Shown: positions 8,702-18,794 of the stretch, in pieces
How positions within the stretch are numbered: position 1 is the stretch's first letter
Layout: the number at the start of each line of letters is the position of its first letter
Source: Rhodoferax sp.
GTDB taxonomy: Bacteria; Pseudomonadota; Gammaproteobacteria; Burkholderiales; Burkholderiaceae_C
Length of the DNA stretch: 64,000 nt
Reading direction: 5' to 3'
Assembly: GCF_030653815.1 (NCBI RefSeq)
Contig: NZ_JAURYQ010000031.1
Location: 62,001 to 126,000 of the forward strand
Notes under the pieces: generated by a model
Seen by the model: the letters and a program-made list of their open reading frames with translations, nothing else
What the model was told of the DNA's origin: nothing
Database searches by the model: none
Program-made: the position numbers and the translations under genes

Positions 8702-9244
8702 TTAACTGTGTAAGAGTTCGTTCAACAAAACCTGACCTTGCGGCCAGTCGCCCAAGCCGGAGTCGGCGTTGATGTGCCCTGCAACGCCAGCGTCCACCAA
8801 GGTCGCGCCCCAAGCGGCGGCAAAGCCTTGAGCTCGCGCCAAGCTGCAACAAGGGTCGTCCTGACTGGCGACCAGCGTACTTTTGAAAGGCAGGGGCTGC
8901 AGCGGGATCGGCGACCAGCTGGCCAGCACCGGACGCAGCGACTCGTGCTCGACATCACCTGGCGCCACCAGCAATGCCGCCTTGACACGGTGTGTGTTGC
9001 GGCTGTGCGACGCCCAGGCCGCCACCAGCATGCAGCCCAGGCTGTGCGCCACCAGCACCGCAGGCGCGTTGGTGGACAAGATCACGTCTTCGAGACGGGC
9101 AATCCAGTCACCACGCAGCGGCCGCATCCAGTCGTGCTGCTCCACCCGCGGGTAGCCATGCCGGGCTTGCCACAGGCTTTGCCAGTGCTGCGGGCCCGAG
9201 CCTTGCCAGCCCGGCAAGATGAGAATGTTGGCGCAATCCGTCAC
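8702..9244 (-). CDS. Alpha/beta hydrolase, RBBP9/YdeN family
   Basis: A 180-residue small serine hydrolase of the RBBP9/YdeN type. The start NILILPGWQGSGPQHWQSLW and the nucleophile elbow VLVAHSLGCMLVA (Ser in GxSxG-like HSLG) are characteristic; a late His is seen in GVAGHINADSGLGDWPQG. The substrate is not known for this family in bacteria. It is wedged between parA (overlap ATGA, bases 9241-9244) and parB (12-base gap), so it is cotranscribed with the partition genes. It has no known role in segregation. Confidence 0.88.
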   Translation of the reverse strand: MTDCANILILPGWQGSGPQHWQSLWQARHGYPRVEQHDWMRPLRGDWIARLEDVILSTNAPAVLVAHSLGCMLVAAWASHSRNTHRVKAALLVAPGDVEHESLRPVLASWSPIPLQPLPFKSTLVASQDDPCCSLARAQGFAAAWGATLVDAGVAGHINADSGLGDWPQGQVLLNELLHS

Positions 9245-10026
9245 TGTGAATTAATCCGAAGCACCATTTCCTCGGCAAACGCCAGGAAGGCTTGGGCGCC
9301 TTTGCTCGACGGATCGAAAACAACCCCCGGTACCCCGTAACTGGGCGCTTCGGCCAGGCGCACATTGCGCGGAATCACGGTGTTGAACACCTTGTCGCCA
9401 AAACGCGCCTTGAGTTGTTCGCTCACCTGCTGCTGCAGGGTGATGCGCGGGTCAAACATGACGCGCAGCAAACCGATGATGGCCAGTTCCTTGTTCAGGT
9501 TGGCATGCACCTGCTTGATGGTGTTGACCAGATCGGCCAGGCCTTCGAGCGCAAAGTATTCGCACTGCATCGGCACGATCACGCCATGGGCACAGCACAA
9601 GCCGTTGAGGGTGAGCATCGACAGGCTGGGCGGGCAGTCAATCAAAATGAAGTCGTAGTCCTGGGCAACTTGGGCGAGCGCATTTTTCAGGCGTTTTTCG
9701 CGCCGCTCCAGCTCCACCATTTCAACCTCGGCCCCAGCCAGTTCGCGGTTGGCGCCCAGAATGTCATAGCCACACCCGGCATCGACCAGCTTGCCGCTTT
9801 GAACCCGAGCCTCGGCAATGGAAGCGGACTCCAGCAGCACGTCATATACCGTCAAGTCCAGCTTGCGCTTGTCCACCCCCGAGCCCATGGTGGCATTGCC
9901 CTGCGGGTCCAGGTCGACCATCAACACCCGCTGCCCCACCTTGGCCAAACCTGCTGCCAAATTGACTGTGGTGGTGGTCTTGCCCACACCCCCTTTTTGG
10001 TTGGCAATACAGAAAATTTTGGCCAT
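9241..10026 (-). CDS. parA: Chromosome partitioning ATPase ParA (Soj)
   Basis: A 261-residue ParA/MinD-family ATPase with the deviant Walker A motif [14 protein letters not shown], switch I/II region LMVDLDPQGNATMG and DFILIDCPPSLSMLTLNGL. It drives ParB-parS movement on the nucleoid. The ATG at 10026 lies 32 bases from a perfect parS site. Its stop overlaps the hydrolase start. Length and motif set are those of the chromosomal ParA of betaproteobacteria. Confidence 0.97.
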   Translation of the reverse strand: MAKIFCIANQKGGVGKTTTTVNLAAGLAKVGQRVLMVDLDPQGNATMGSGVDKRKLDLTVYDVLLESASIAEARVQSGKLVDAGCGYDILGANRELAGAEVEMVELERREKRLKNALAQVAQDYDFILIDCPPSLSMLTLNGLCCAHGVIVPMQCEYFALEGLADLVNTIKQVHANLNKELAIIGLLRVMFDPRITLQQQVSEQLKARFGDKVFNTVIPRNVRLAEAPSYGVPGVVFDPSSKGAQAFLAFAEEMVLRINSQ

Positions 10027-10057
10027 GAATGCTTACCCGGTTGGAGAATCGAGGACA

Positions 10058-10073
10058 TGTTTCACGTGAAACA
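10058..10073. promoter_or_regulatory. parS: parS site 1 (perfect)
   Basis: TGTTTCACGTGAAACA is a perfect 16-base palindrome identical to the widely conserved bacterial parS consensus. It lies in the parA upstream region, so ParB binding could also regulate the par genes. Confidence 0.95.
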
Positions 10074-10109
10074 TGGGCGCTAGTGTAATTGGGCTCTGCG
10101 GCTTGTGTT

Positions 10110-10724
10110 TTAACGCGATATCGCCAGCTTGACTCCAAAACCAATCAGGCAAACACCGGCCAGCTTCTGCAAGACCGAGGACACCACAGGGCTGGCGCGC
10201 AAGCGTTCGGCCAAAAAATATGTCAACAACACCACGACAAAACAATAAATGAATGCCAACACCGCCACGGTCAGCGCCATGACGCCAAAGGTCAACCAAC
10301 CGCGGTGCGCAACCGGATCAATGAACAGCGGCAGGAAGGCCATGTAAAACACGATCGCTTTCGGGTTGAGCACCGTGATGGCCAGGGCTTGCTGAAAATA
10401 ATGGCGCGGCTTGATGTGGATGATGGCGGGCGCCCCGGGCTTGGCCATGAGCATCTTGAAGCCCAGCCAGGCGAGATACGCAGCACCCAGCCATTGCACT
10501 GCATTGAACGCCGTCGGGTAAGCCATGAGCAGCGCGGCAAGACCTGCCACCGCCAGCCACAACAACACCTGGTCCCCCAGCATCAGGCCGAAGGTGGCAG
10601 CCAACCCGCCCAGAATGCCACCCTTGGTGGTGGACGTGATGATGGCCAGATTGCCCGGTCCGGGAATGAACAGCAACACGATGAAAGCCAGCACAAACGC
10701 GCCGTAATCTGAAATACCAAACAT
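10110..10724 (-). CDS. LysE/RhtB family amino-acid exporter
   Basis: A 204-residue inner-membrane protein with about six hydrophobic helices and the LysE signature near the N-terminus (FIVLLFIPGPGNLAIITST), followed by LGDQVLLWLAVAG and VQWLGAAYLAWLGFKML. LysE/RhtB proteins export amino acids or related metabolites by proton antiport. The ATG at 10724 is chosen because AAGGGG lies six bases upstream; the track start is a GTG two codons earlier. It sits between rsmG and parA in the same orientation. The substrate is unknown. Confidence 0.9.
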   Translation of the reverse strand: MFGISDYGAFVLAFIVLLFIPGPGNLAIITSTTKGGILGGLAATFGLMLGDQVLLWLAVAGLAALLMAYPTAFNAVQWLGAAYLAWLGFKMLMAKPGAPAIIHIKPRHYFQQALAITVLNPKAIVFYMAFLPLFIDPVAHRGWLTFGVMALTVAVLAFIYCFVVVLLTYFLAERLRASPVVSSVLQKLAGVCLIGFGVKLAISR

Positions 10725-10759
10725 GTCCACCCCTTGTTATGTGGCCATCAGCCGATCAC

Positions 10760-11430
10760 TCATTCGCAATGCGCGATGGGCTTCATCCAAATCAAACACC
10801 GTTCGGCATCCAGCCCCGGCACCGTGAGTTGTTCCACGTGGAACACTTTAATGCTTGGCGACAAAGCCGCCAGCTCATCGGCAGGATACCTGGCTTTCAT
10901 GGCCATCCACACGCCTTGTACCGCCAACGCCTGCATTGACCATTGGGTGAAGTCTGCCAACGAAGCAAAGGCGCGCGAACTGATCACCTGGTATTTATCC
11001 GTCAAACTCTCAACCCGCGCGTGGACGCCCCGCAAGTTGGGTAGCTTGAGCGTCACCGCTGCCTGCTGGATGAAAGCCGCTTTCTTGCCCACGGTATCAA
11101 CACAATCCACCCGGATGTCGGGGCAGCAAATGGCGATCACCACCCCAGGCAAACCGGCGCCGGAGCCCACATCCAACAAACGAACTGGTTCGACTCGCGG
11201 ACTCGGAGCCAGCAGCGCCAGTTGCCGACGCAAGGTCGGAATCACTGCCAGACTGTCCAGCAGATGGTGTGTCAGCATGTCGTCCGGGTCGCGCACCGCC
11301 GTCAGGTTATAGACCTTGTTCCATTTCCCGATCAGTGCCTGATAAGCCAACAAACTGTCGACTTGCGCATCGCTCAGGTTCAGGTCCAGCGCCACCAGAC
11401 CGGCGCGCAATCTGGCTGCCAGCGTTTGCA

Positions 11431-11431
<1 letters not shown>
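10760..11431 (-). CDS. rsmG: 16S rRNA (guanine527-N7)-methyltransferase
   Basis: RsmG (GidB) methylates G527 of 16S rRNA using SAM. The protein is 223 residues. The SAM-binding glycine motif LLDVGSGAGLPGVVIAICCPD and the family segment KWNKVYNLTAVRDPDDMLTHHLLDSLAV are diagnostic. The start overlaps the mnmG stop by one base (TGATG), so the two are translationally coupled, as in many bacteria. A parS variant lies inside its coding sequence. Confidence 0.97.
10830..10845. promoter_or_regulatory. parS: parS site 2 (variant, inside rsmG)
   Basis: TGTTCCACGTGGAACA is a perfect palindrome that differs from the consensus only by a symmetric T-to-C/A-to-G change, a variant known among proteobacterial parS sites. 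It lies within the 3' part of rsmG. Confidence 0.85.
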
Positions 11432-13473
<2,042 letters not shown>

Positions 13474-13645
13474 GGTGGTCCGTCCAATGAGGAGAAATTA
13501 CAAGCAACGCAGATACGGAGCATGCAAGCAAAGCAGTGATTTTACCGACGCACCCAAAAAACTGCTCAGCGCGGCGAACCCGCAAAACTTAGCCCGCATC
13601 AGAGGCACAATTCAGCATTCTTTTCCCCTCTTCAAGGAACAGCCC

Positions 13646-14860
13646 ATGGCCTCCGGAAAAATACTCGTCGCCCAGGGCGGCGGCCCCACCGCCGTCATCA
13701 ACCAATCACTGGTGGGGGTGGCACTGGAGGCCCGGCGCTTCAGCCAGGTCGGCCACATTTATGGCGCCCACCATGGCGTGCGCGGCATCATCGACGAAGA
13801 CTTTGTCGACCTGACGCAGGAAACCAGCCACAACCTGGAGCTGGTTGCCAACACACCTTCCAGCGCTTTGGGCTCGACCCGCGACAAGCCCGACGCGGCT
13901 TATTGCCACGAGATTTTCAAGGTCTTGCAAGCGCATCAGATCGGCCATTTTTTCTATATTGGCGGCAATGACTCGTCCGACACAGTACGCATCGTCAGCC
14001 AGGAGGCGCAAGCGGCCAATTACGACCTGCGCTGCATTCACATCCCCAAAACCATTGACAACGACCTGGTCGGCAATGACCACACTCCCGGCTTTCCCTC
14101 GGCCGCACGTTTTGTGGCGCAGGCCTTTGCCGGCGCCAACCTCGACAACGCCGCCCTGCCTGGCGTCTATGTGGGCGTGGTCATGGGGCGCCACGCTGGT
14201 TTTCTGACAGCGGCGTCCGCCCTGGGCAAAAAATTCCCGGATGACGGCCCGCATCTGATTTACCTGCCGGAGCGGACCTTCGACCTGAACCAGTTTTTAC
14301 TCGACGTCAAAACCATGTATGAGCGCCACGGCCGCTGCGTGATTGCGGTTTCCGAAGGCATCCACGATGCCAGCGGCACACCCATCGCGGCACTGCTGGC
14401 CAAGGAAATGGAACACGATGCGCATGGCAACGTGCAGCTCTCGGGCAACGGCGCACTGGCAGATTTGTTGTGCGAAGAAATCAAGGCCAAGCTCAAGATC
14501 AAACGCGTCCGGGGTGACACTTTTGGCTACCTGCAGCGCTCGTTCATTGGCTGCGTGTCGGATGTGGACCAGCGCGAAGCCCGCGAAGTGGGCGAAAAAG
14601 CGGTGCAATTTGCCATGTGGGGCGGGCGCGATGGCTCAGTGGCCATCAAGCGCACCGGCTTTTACTCGGTGGATTACGAACTGCTGCCGCTGGAGGCTGT
14701 GGCCGGTAAAACCCGCGTGATGGAAGACGAGTTCATCACCGCCAGCGGCACCGATGTCACCGACGCGTTTCGCATGTACCTGCGTCCCTTGCTGGGCTCG
14801 GGCATGCCCGATGCCTTCCGGTTGCGCCACCACCCGGTCGCTCGCGTGCTCAAAAAATAG
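13646..14860 (+). CDS. pfp: 6-phosphofructokinase, pyrophosphate-dependent type
   Basis: A 404-residue phosphofructokinase that interconverts fructose-6-phosphate and fructose-1,6-bisphosphate. The N-terminal AQGGGPTAVINQSL, the IGGNDSSDT loop, and HIPKTIDNDLVGNDHTPGF are visible. The lysine in PKTIDND (ATP enzymes have GTIDND) and the GGNDS loop instead of GGDGS indicate pyrophosphate rather than ATP as donor. The ATG at 13646 is preceded by AAGGA; the longer ORF in the track extends back without coding support. The FMN reductase gene follows after 9 bases. The PPi preference is inferred from these residues. Confidence 0.9.
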   Translation: MASGKILVAQGGGPTAVINQSLVGVALEARRFSQVGHIYGAHHGVRGIIDEDFVDLTQETSHNLELVANTPSSALGSTRDKPDAAYCHEIFKVLQAHQIGHFFYIGGNDSSDTVRIVSQEAQAANYDLRCIHIPKTIDNDLVGNDHTPGFPSAARFVAQAFAGANLDNAALPGVYVGVVMGRHAGFLTAASALGKKFPDDGPHLIYLPERTFDLNQFLLDVKTMYERHGRCVIAVSEGIHDASGTPIAALLAKEMEHDAHGNVQLSGNGALADLLCEEIKAKLKIKRVRGDTFGYLQRSFIGCVSDVDQREAREVGEKAVQFAMWGGRDGSVAIKRTGFYSVDYELLPLEAVAGKTRVMEDEFITASGTDVTDAFRMYLRPLLGSGMPDAFRLRHHPVARVLKK

Positions 14861-14869
14861 GCAAACCCC

Positions 14870-15460
14870 ATGAAACTTCTGATTTTTGCTGGCAGCACCC
14901 GCGCCCAATCCTTCAACCGCCAGCTGGCCAAAGTGGCGGGCCGTCTGGCCAGGCAGGCCGGGGCCGAAGTCACGCTGCTGGAGCTCTCCAGCCTGGCGAT
15001 CCCGCTGTACAACGCCGACCTGGAAGCCCTTGGCACGCCCCCCGATGTGATTCGCCTGAAAGAAATCATGCTCGCGCATCCGGGCTGGATCATCTGCTCG
15101 CCGGAGTACAACGGCAGCTATACCGCGCTACTGAAAAACACCCTGGACTGGGCCTCGAGCCCGGTCAAGGGTGATCCACGCTGGCAGCAGGGTACCGAAG
15201 CCTTTACGGGCAAGGTGGTGGGTTTGTTGTCGGCCTCACCGGGCGCCTTGGGCGGCCTGCGCTCCCTGGCTCACCTGACGCCGCTACTGCTCAACCTGCA
15301 ATGCTGGGTAACACCGCAGCAATTCGCCTTGGGCCAAGCGGGCACGGCCTTCGATGCCCAAGGCGAACTGCTGATCGACAAGCAGCGTGCTGGCGTCGAG
15401 TCAGTCGTCAAACAGGTGCTGTGGGCTGCCGAGCGACTCAGCCCCCAGCCACTGCCGTGA
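14870..15460 (+). CDS. NADPH-dependent FMN reductase family protein
   Basis: A 196-residue flavodoxin-fold protein. The N-terminal phosphate-binding loop FAGSTRAQSFNRQLAKVA and the conserved ICSPEYNGSYTALLKNTLDWAS are hallmarks of the NADPH-dependent FMN reductase (SsuE/ChrR/azoreductase-like) family. Such enzymes transfer electrons from NAD(P)H via FMN to quinones, azo dyes, chromate or free flavin. The physiological substrate cannot be told. It begins 9 bases after pfp and is probably cotranscribed. Confidence 0.88.
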   Translation: MKLLIFAGSTRAQSFNRQLAKVAGRLARQAGAEVTLLELSSLAIPLYNADLEALGTPPDVIRLKEIMLAHPGWIICSPEYNGSYTALLKNTLDWASSPVKGDPRWQQGTEAFTGKVVGLLSASPGALGGLRSLAHLTPLLLNLQCWVTPQQFALGQAGTAFDAQGELLIDKQRAGVESVVKQVLWAAERLSPQPLP

Positions 15461-15557
15461 ATTAACGCCCGCATGGGCAAACCGGGTCGACTCGCGTTAG
15501 CATGACAGGATTGACAAATCGTGTCGATGCACAGCAAACTTTTACTGGATTTTTCTC

Positions 15558-16166
15558 ATGAAGCTTTACTACTCACCCGGGGCTTGCTCGCTGTCAACGC
15601 ATATTGTGTTCAAAGAGTCGGGCCTGGCCTTTGAAGCCATTGCCGCGCCCACCAAGACCCACAAGCTGGCTGACGGCACCGACTACTACAGCATCAACCC
15701 ACTGGGCTATGTGCCTTACCTGGTGCTCGACGACGGCCGCACCCTGCACGAAGTCCCGGCCATCCTGCAGTACCTTGCCGACCAGGTGCCGGACAAGCAA
15801 CTGGCCCCTGCCAACGGCAGCTGGGAACGCTACAAGCTGCAGGAATGGCTCAACACCATCGGCACTGAGCTGCACAAAGGTTTTTCGCCCCTGTTCACGC
15901 CCGGCATGCCCACGGAAGCCAAGGAAATGGCCAGGACACGGCTGATGTCTCGCTTGGCCTGGGTCGACGGCGAACTGGCAGGCAAAACTTACCTGATGGA
16001 CGACACCTTTACCGTAGCCGATGCTTACCTGTTTGTGGTGGCAGGCTGGGGCAAACATGTTGGCGTTGACATCTCTGGCTTGAGTCATCTGGGCGCCTTC
16101 ATGGCGCGCGTCGCTGCGCGGCCTTCCGTGCAGGATGCGTTACGAGCAGAGGGTTTGATCAAGTAA
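15558..16166 (+). CDS. Glutathione S-transferase family protein
   Basis: A 202-residue soluble GST. The N-terminal thioredoxin-like domain begins MKLYYSPGACSLSTHIVFKESGL, typical of beta-class bacterial GSTs, with the glutathione-binding segment VPYLVLDDGRTLHEVPAILQYLAD; the C-terminal helical domain ends with YLMDDTFTVADAYLFVV, containing the conserved N-capping region. It conjugates glutathione to electrophiles or acts as a peroxidase. It stands alone after the FMN reductase gene and is followed by a strong terminator. Confidence 0.93.
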   Translation: MKLYYSPGACSLSTHIVFKESGLAFEAIAAPTKTHKLADGTDYYSINPLGYVPYLVLDDGRTLHEVPAILQYLADQVPDKQLAPANGSWERYKLQEWLNTIGTELHKGFSPLFTPGMPTEAKEMARTRLMSRLAWVDGELAGKTYLMDDTFTVADAYLFVVAGWGKHVGVDISGLSHLGAFMARVAARPSVQDALRAEGLIK

Positions 16167-16180
16167 CGAATCGCACGCAA

Positions 16181-16207
16181 AAAAGCCGCTGAAATCAGCG
16201 GCTTTTT
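16181..16207. terminator. Bidirectional intrinsic terminator between GST and cytochrome genes
   Basis: A perfect inverted repeat (AAAAGCCGCTGA ... TCAGCGGCTTTT) with A and T runs on both sides lies between two convergent genes, so it can terminate both transcripts. Confidence 0.93.
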
Positions 16208-16224
16208 ACAATCAGAAAATCAAC

Positions 16225-16713
16225 TCAATACTTGAGCTTCATTCTTCTGAGTTGCTCCAGGGTGATGGGAGGCATCTCGCCACGCTGGCCAATACCATTC
16301 ATATCCCATTTATTGCCCTCACCCACCACCCAGGCATTGACAATCTTGAAGTTGGCGGCGCGTTCGGCCTCAGTTTCACCCAGGTACTTGTACATGTTGC
16401 CAGGCTTGCCCTTGGCGTAGGGGTTGGTGCCATCGTCCAGGCGGCGCATGAACGCACCGGTGGAATTTCCGTTGACCAGCTGCAACAAGTGCTCATAGGT
16501 GTCGCTACGCGGCCCGACCTTGGCTTTTTTGTATTTTTCCTCGTCCAGTTTGAACTCGGCCATGGAAGGCGCATCAGCCTCCGCAGCATGGCATTCGGCA
16601 CAATATTTTTTCAGCAGTGGTGCCACATCATTGCGATAGGTCACATCGGCGGCCATGGCAGGCAAGGCAACCACAGCACCTGCCATGATGGCGAACAACT
16701 TCAATTTCATCAT
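16225..16713 (-). CDS. Periplasmic monoheme cytochrome c
   Basis: A 162-residue exported protein (signal peptide MMKLKLFAIMAGAVVALPAMA) with one CAECH heme motif shortly after YRNDVAPLLKKYC. The rest has no further CXXCH; the segment GEMPPITLEQLRRMKLKY resembles the C-terminus of PSCyt1-type cytochromes, where a Met in MPP may be the axial ligand. AAGGAG precedes the start. It is the last gene of a three-gene cytochrome operon (monoheme, NapC-like, this one), so it may accept electrons from the NapC-like protein. The precise partner is unknown. Confidence 0.85.
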   Translation of the reverse strand: MMKLKLFAIMAGAVVALPAMAADVTYRNDVAPLLKKYCAECHAAEADAPSMAEFKLDEEKYKKAKVGPRSDTYEHLLQLVNGNSTGAFMRRLDDGTNPYAKGKPGNMYKYLGETEAERAANFKIVNAWVVGEGNKWDMNGIGQRGEMPPITLEQLRRMKLKY

Positions 16714-16739
16714 TTCATCTCCTTCGGGTTAAAAAACTA

Positions 16740-17330
16740 CTATGGCCTGGTAGCCGCGTTGCTGAACAGCTCTGCGGGTCCGGGACCTTCAGGTTCCTTG
16801 TGGGCAATGGCAAAGTGGCATTCAATGCAAGTCTTGCCTTCAAGTTTGGCTCTGGCATGGCGTAACTTCGCTCTTTCAGACTGCAAATTCGGATCCATCT
16901 TGTCGTCCCGATGGCAGCTACGGCAGGTATGAGAGTCGTTCGCCTTCATTTCGCGCCAGATGTTCTGCGCCATGTGGGCGCGCTTGGCCTCGAACTTTTC
17001 CGGGGTGTCGATGGACGGTGATATGTAGGTGTAATACAGGTCCTTGGTCGCCTTGATCTTGGCCCACACCAACGGTCCCGGCTCGTGCGGGACATGGCAA
17101 TCGGTACAAATGGCCCGCACGCCAGTTCGGTTACTGTCATGGATCGTGCCTTTGTATTCAGCAAAGTTGTACGACATTTCGTGACAACTCACGCAGAACT
17201 CTTCGGTACTGGTATGCGCCAACACGTAAGCACCCGAAATGCCGAACGACACAGCAAAGACAAAAAGCGCGACGAGCCCGCCCAGGACCAGCTTCCAGTG
17301 ATGGAGGATTTTTTTAATAAATTGACGCAT
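16740..17330 (-). CDS. NapC/NirT-family tetraheme cytochrome c (quinol dehydrogenase)
   Basis: A 196-residue membrane-anchored tetraheme cytochrome. A single N-terminal helix (WKLVLGGLVALFVFAVSFGISGAYVLA) is followed by four heme motifs: CVSCH, CTDCH, CRSCH and CIECH. The EFCVSCHEM start of the heme domain is the NapC/NirT/CymA signature. Proteins of this family oxidise quinol and pass electrons to periplasmic reductases. The ATG at 17330 is chosen over the upstream TTG in the track. Its operon partners are two monoheme cytochromes, and rquA lies across the promoter, suggesting use of (rhodo)quinol; that link is inference. Confidence 0.92.
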   Translation of the reverse strand: MRQFIKKILHHWKLVLGGLVALFVFAVSFGISGAYVLAHTSTEEFCVSCHEMSYNFAEYKGTIHDSNRTGVRAICTDCHVPHEPGPLVWAKIKATKDLYYTYISPSIDTPEKFEAKRAHMAQNIWREMKANDSHTCRSCHRDDKMDPNLQSERAKLRHARAKLEGKTCIECHFAIAHKEPEGPGPAELFSNAATRP

Positions 17331-17356
17331 CTCGCGCAATCGAACTGGGGGGCTAC

Positions 17357-17707
17357 TTAACGCGACAGGATGTATTTGATGAGGTTTTTGACCGCCGCAT
17401 CATCCTTGGCCTTGATCTTCTGATGCTCTTCCTTGACCCCATCAATTTCAATGGTGGGCGCGGTGGTCAGGTGCGTGAACAGCTCGGCCTCGGCATTCGC
17501 CTTGCCCTTTAATTTAGCCGCTGTGGCCTTGTAGGCCGGGCCATCTTTTTTCTTGTCGACAGAATGGCATTTGGCACATTTGTTCGACAAGAGCAAGGCT
17601 TCTGCTGCAGCCACGTCAACGGCCTGGGCTTGCAATGCAAAAGAACCGCTGGTCAAGCCAACAGTCAACAAAGCACGTAAAAAACGGGAAAACTTGACTT
17701 GGTTCAT
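17357..17707 (-). CDS. Periplasmic class I cytochrome c
   Basis: A 116-residue exported cytochrome with a signal peptide (MNQVKFSRFLRALLTVGLTSGSFALQAQA), one CAKCH heme motif in the context ALLLSNKCAKCHSVDKKKDGPAYKATA, and a C-terminal helix typical of small class I cytochromes (AVKNLIKYILSR). The ATG at 17707 is preferred because AAAGGA lies six bases upstream; the ATG at 17725 would put extra residues before the signal peptide. It is the first gene of the cytochrome operon, about 100 bases downstream of a perfect FNR box. Confidence 0.88.
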   Translation of the reverse strand: MNQVKFSRFLRALLTVGLTSGSFALQAQAVDVAAAEALLLSNKCAKCHSVDKKKDGPAYKATAAKLKGKANAEAELFTHLTTAPTIEIDGVKEEHQKIKAKDDAAVKNLIKYILSR

Positions 17708-17802
17708 GAAAATCCTTTGGCACATTAACTGACTTAAAAAAAACTTAATGTATTCATGGCGCCATATTACCCCAAGTAAAAAATTCGCAGGAAGGTCGAT
17801 TT

Positions 17803-17816
17803 TTGATTTAAATCAA
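17803..17816. promoter_or_regulatory. Perfect FNR box between the cytochrome operon and rquA
   Basis: TTGATTTAAATCAA matches the FNR consensus TTGAT-N4-ATCAA exactly. It lies 96-109 bases upstream of the first cytochrome gene (minus strand) and about 180 bases upstream of rquA (plus strand), so an FNR-type regulator could activate one or both under oxygen limitation. Confidence 0.75.
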
Positions 17817-17996
17817 TGAAGCAGGTTTTAAGCTCATGGCCCCAGCGCCAAACCAGGCAATGTCCGCCCGTGACAATTGGCAAAGAATTTGACGGCCGGG
17901 CATTTTTTTCGATTTCGGTTAGCATCCAACCAATTTTTTCGTTTCTTCTCTGGCGTCAAAACACTTCCCGGTGTATGCCATTTTTTTGATCAAATC

Positions 17997-18725
17997 ATGA
18001 TTTTCAACAAAGCCAGCAACAAGCCCGGCGAACTTCCCTCTGTCGCGATCGCTCCGGTGACGGTTCCGCATTACCTGGAATCTACCTATTGGTGGGCTTA
18101 CACGCACCCAAACGCAGTGCGCGTGTTCGAGCGTCAATGGTTGGTCAACCTGATCTTGTGGGGTAATTTTTCTCGCCTGCGCGACCTGGCCCTACAGGAA
18201 ATGGGCGATGTCATCAACGGCGACGTGCTGCAAGTGGCCTGTGTTTATGGCAATTTCACGGAGCATCTGGTGCGCCGTCTGGGGCCGCAGGGCCATCTGA
18301 ATGTGATTGACGTGGCGCCAGTGCAAATCACCAACCTGCATGACAAACTGGGCCATCAAAAGCAGGTCACGGTGTTGCAACAGGATTCTTCAGCTTTGAC
18401 CTTTGACGATGCCAGCCATGACACCGTGGTGGTGTTTTTCCTGCTGCACGAACAACCGGCCGACGTGCGACGCAAAACCATTGCCGAGGCCATGCGCGTA
18501 ACCAAGCCGGGTGGCAAGATCGTCTTTGTCGACTACCACAAGCCCAGGGCGATCAACCCGTTCCGCTACATCATGGTGCCGATCCTGACCACGTTGGAGC
18601 CTTTTGCCATGGATTTATGGAACGGCCAAATCACAGACTGGCTGCCTGCAGACTGCCAAAACCTGCACATCAACAAGCAAACTTACTTCGGTGGCCTGTA
18701 CCAAAAGGTGGTGATCACACGTTGA
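17997..18725 (+). CDS. rquA: Rhodoquinone biosynthesis methyltransferase-like protein RquA
   Basis: RquA converts ubiquinone to rhodoquinone, a low-potential quinone used for fumarate reduction. The 242-residue protein has the family features recalled for RquA: the start region YLESTYWWAYTHPNAVRVFERQWLVNLILWGNF, a modified SAM motif VLQVACVYGNFTEHL in place of the usual glycine-rich loop, VVVFFLLHEQP, and the C-terminal TYFGGLYQKVVITR. These separate it from UbiE/UbiG. The ATG at 17997 is chosen because it gives the family's usual length; the ORF in the track runs further upstream. The cytochrome operon lies divergent across a perfect FNR box. Confidence 0.9.
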   Translation: MIFNKASNKPGELPSVAIAPVTVPHYLESTYWWAYTHPNAVRVFERQWLVNLILWGNFSRLRDLALQEMGDVINGDVLQVACVYGNFTEHLVRRLGPQGHLNVIDVAPVQITNLHDKLGHQKQVTVLQQDSSALTFDDASHDTVVVFFLLHEQPADVRRKTIAEAMRVTKPGGKIVFVDYHKPRAINPFRYIMVPILTTLEPFAMDLWNGQITDWLPADCQNLHINKQTYFGGLYQKVVITR

Positions 18726-18794
18726 TCTGGATTAAATAGCCCGCGCGGCGTGTCGTAGGATAATCCGACTTTTGCTCCTGCGACCACACTGCTT

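Noticed and set aside
7667-8713. 348-codon plus-strand ORF opposite parB
   Set aside because: Antisense to parB, whose motifs are unmistakable; the ORF sequence is low-complexity and His/Gln/Arg-rich.
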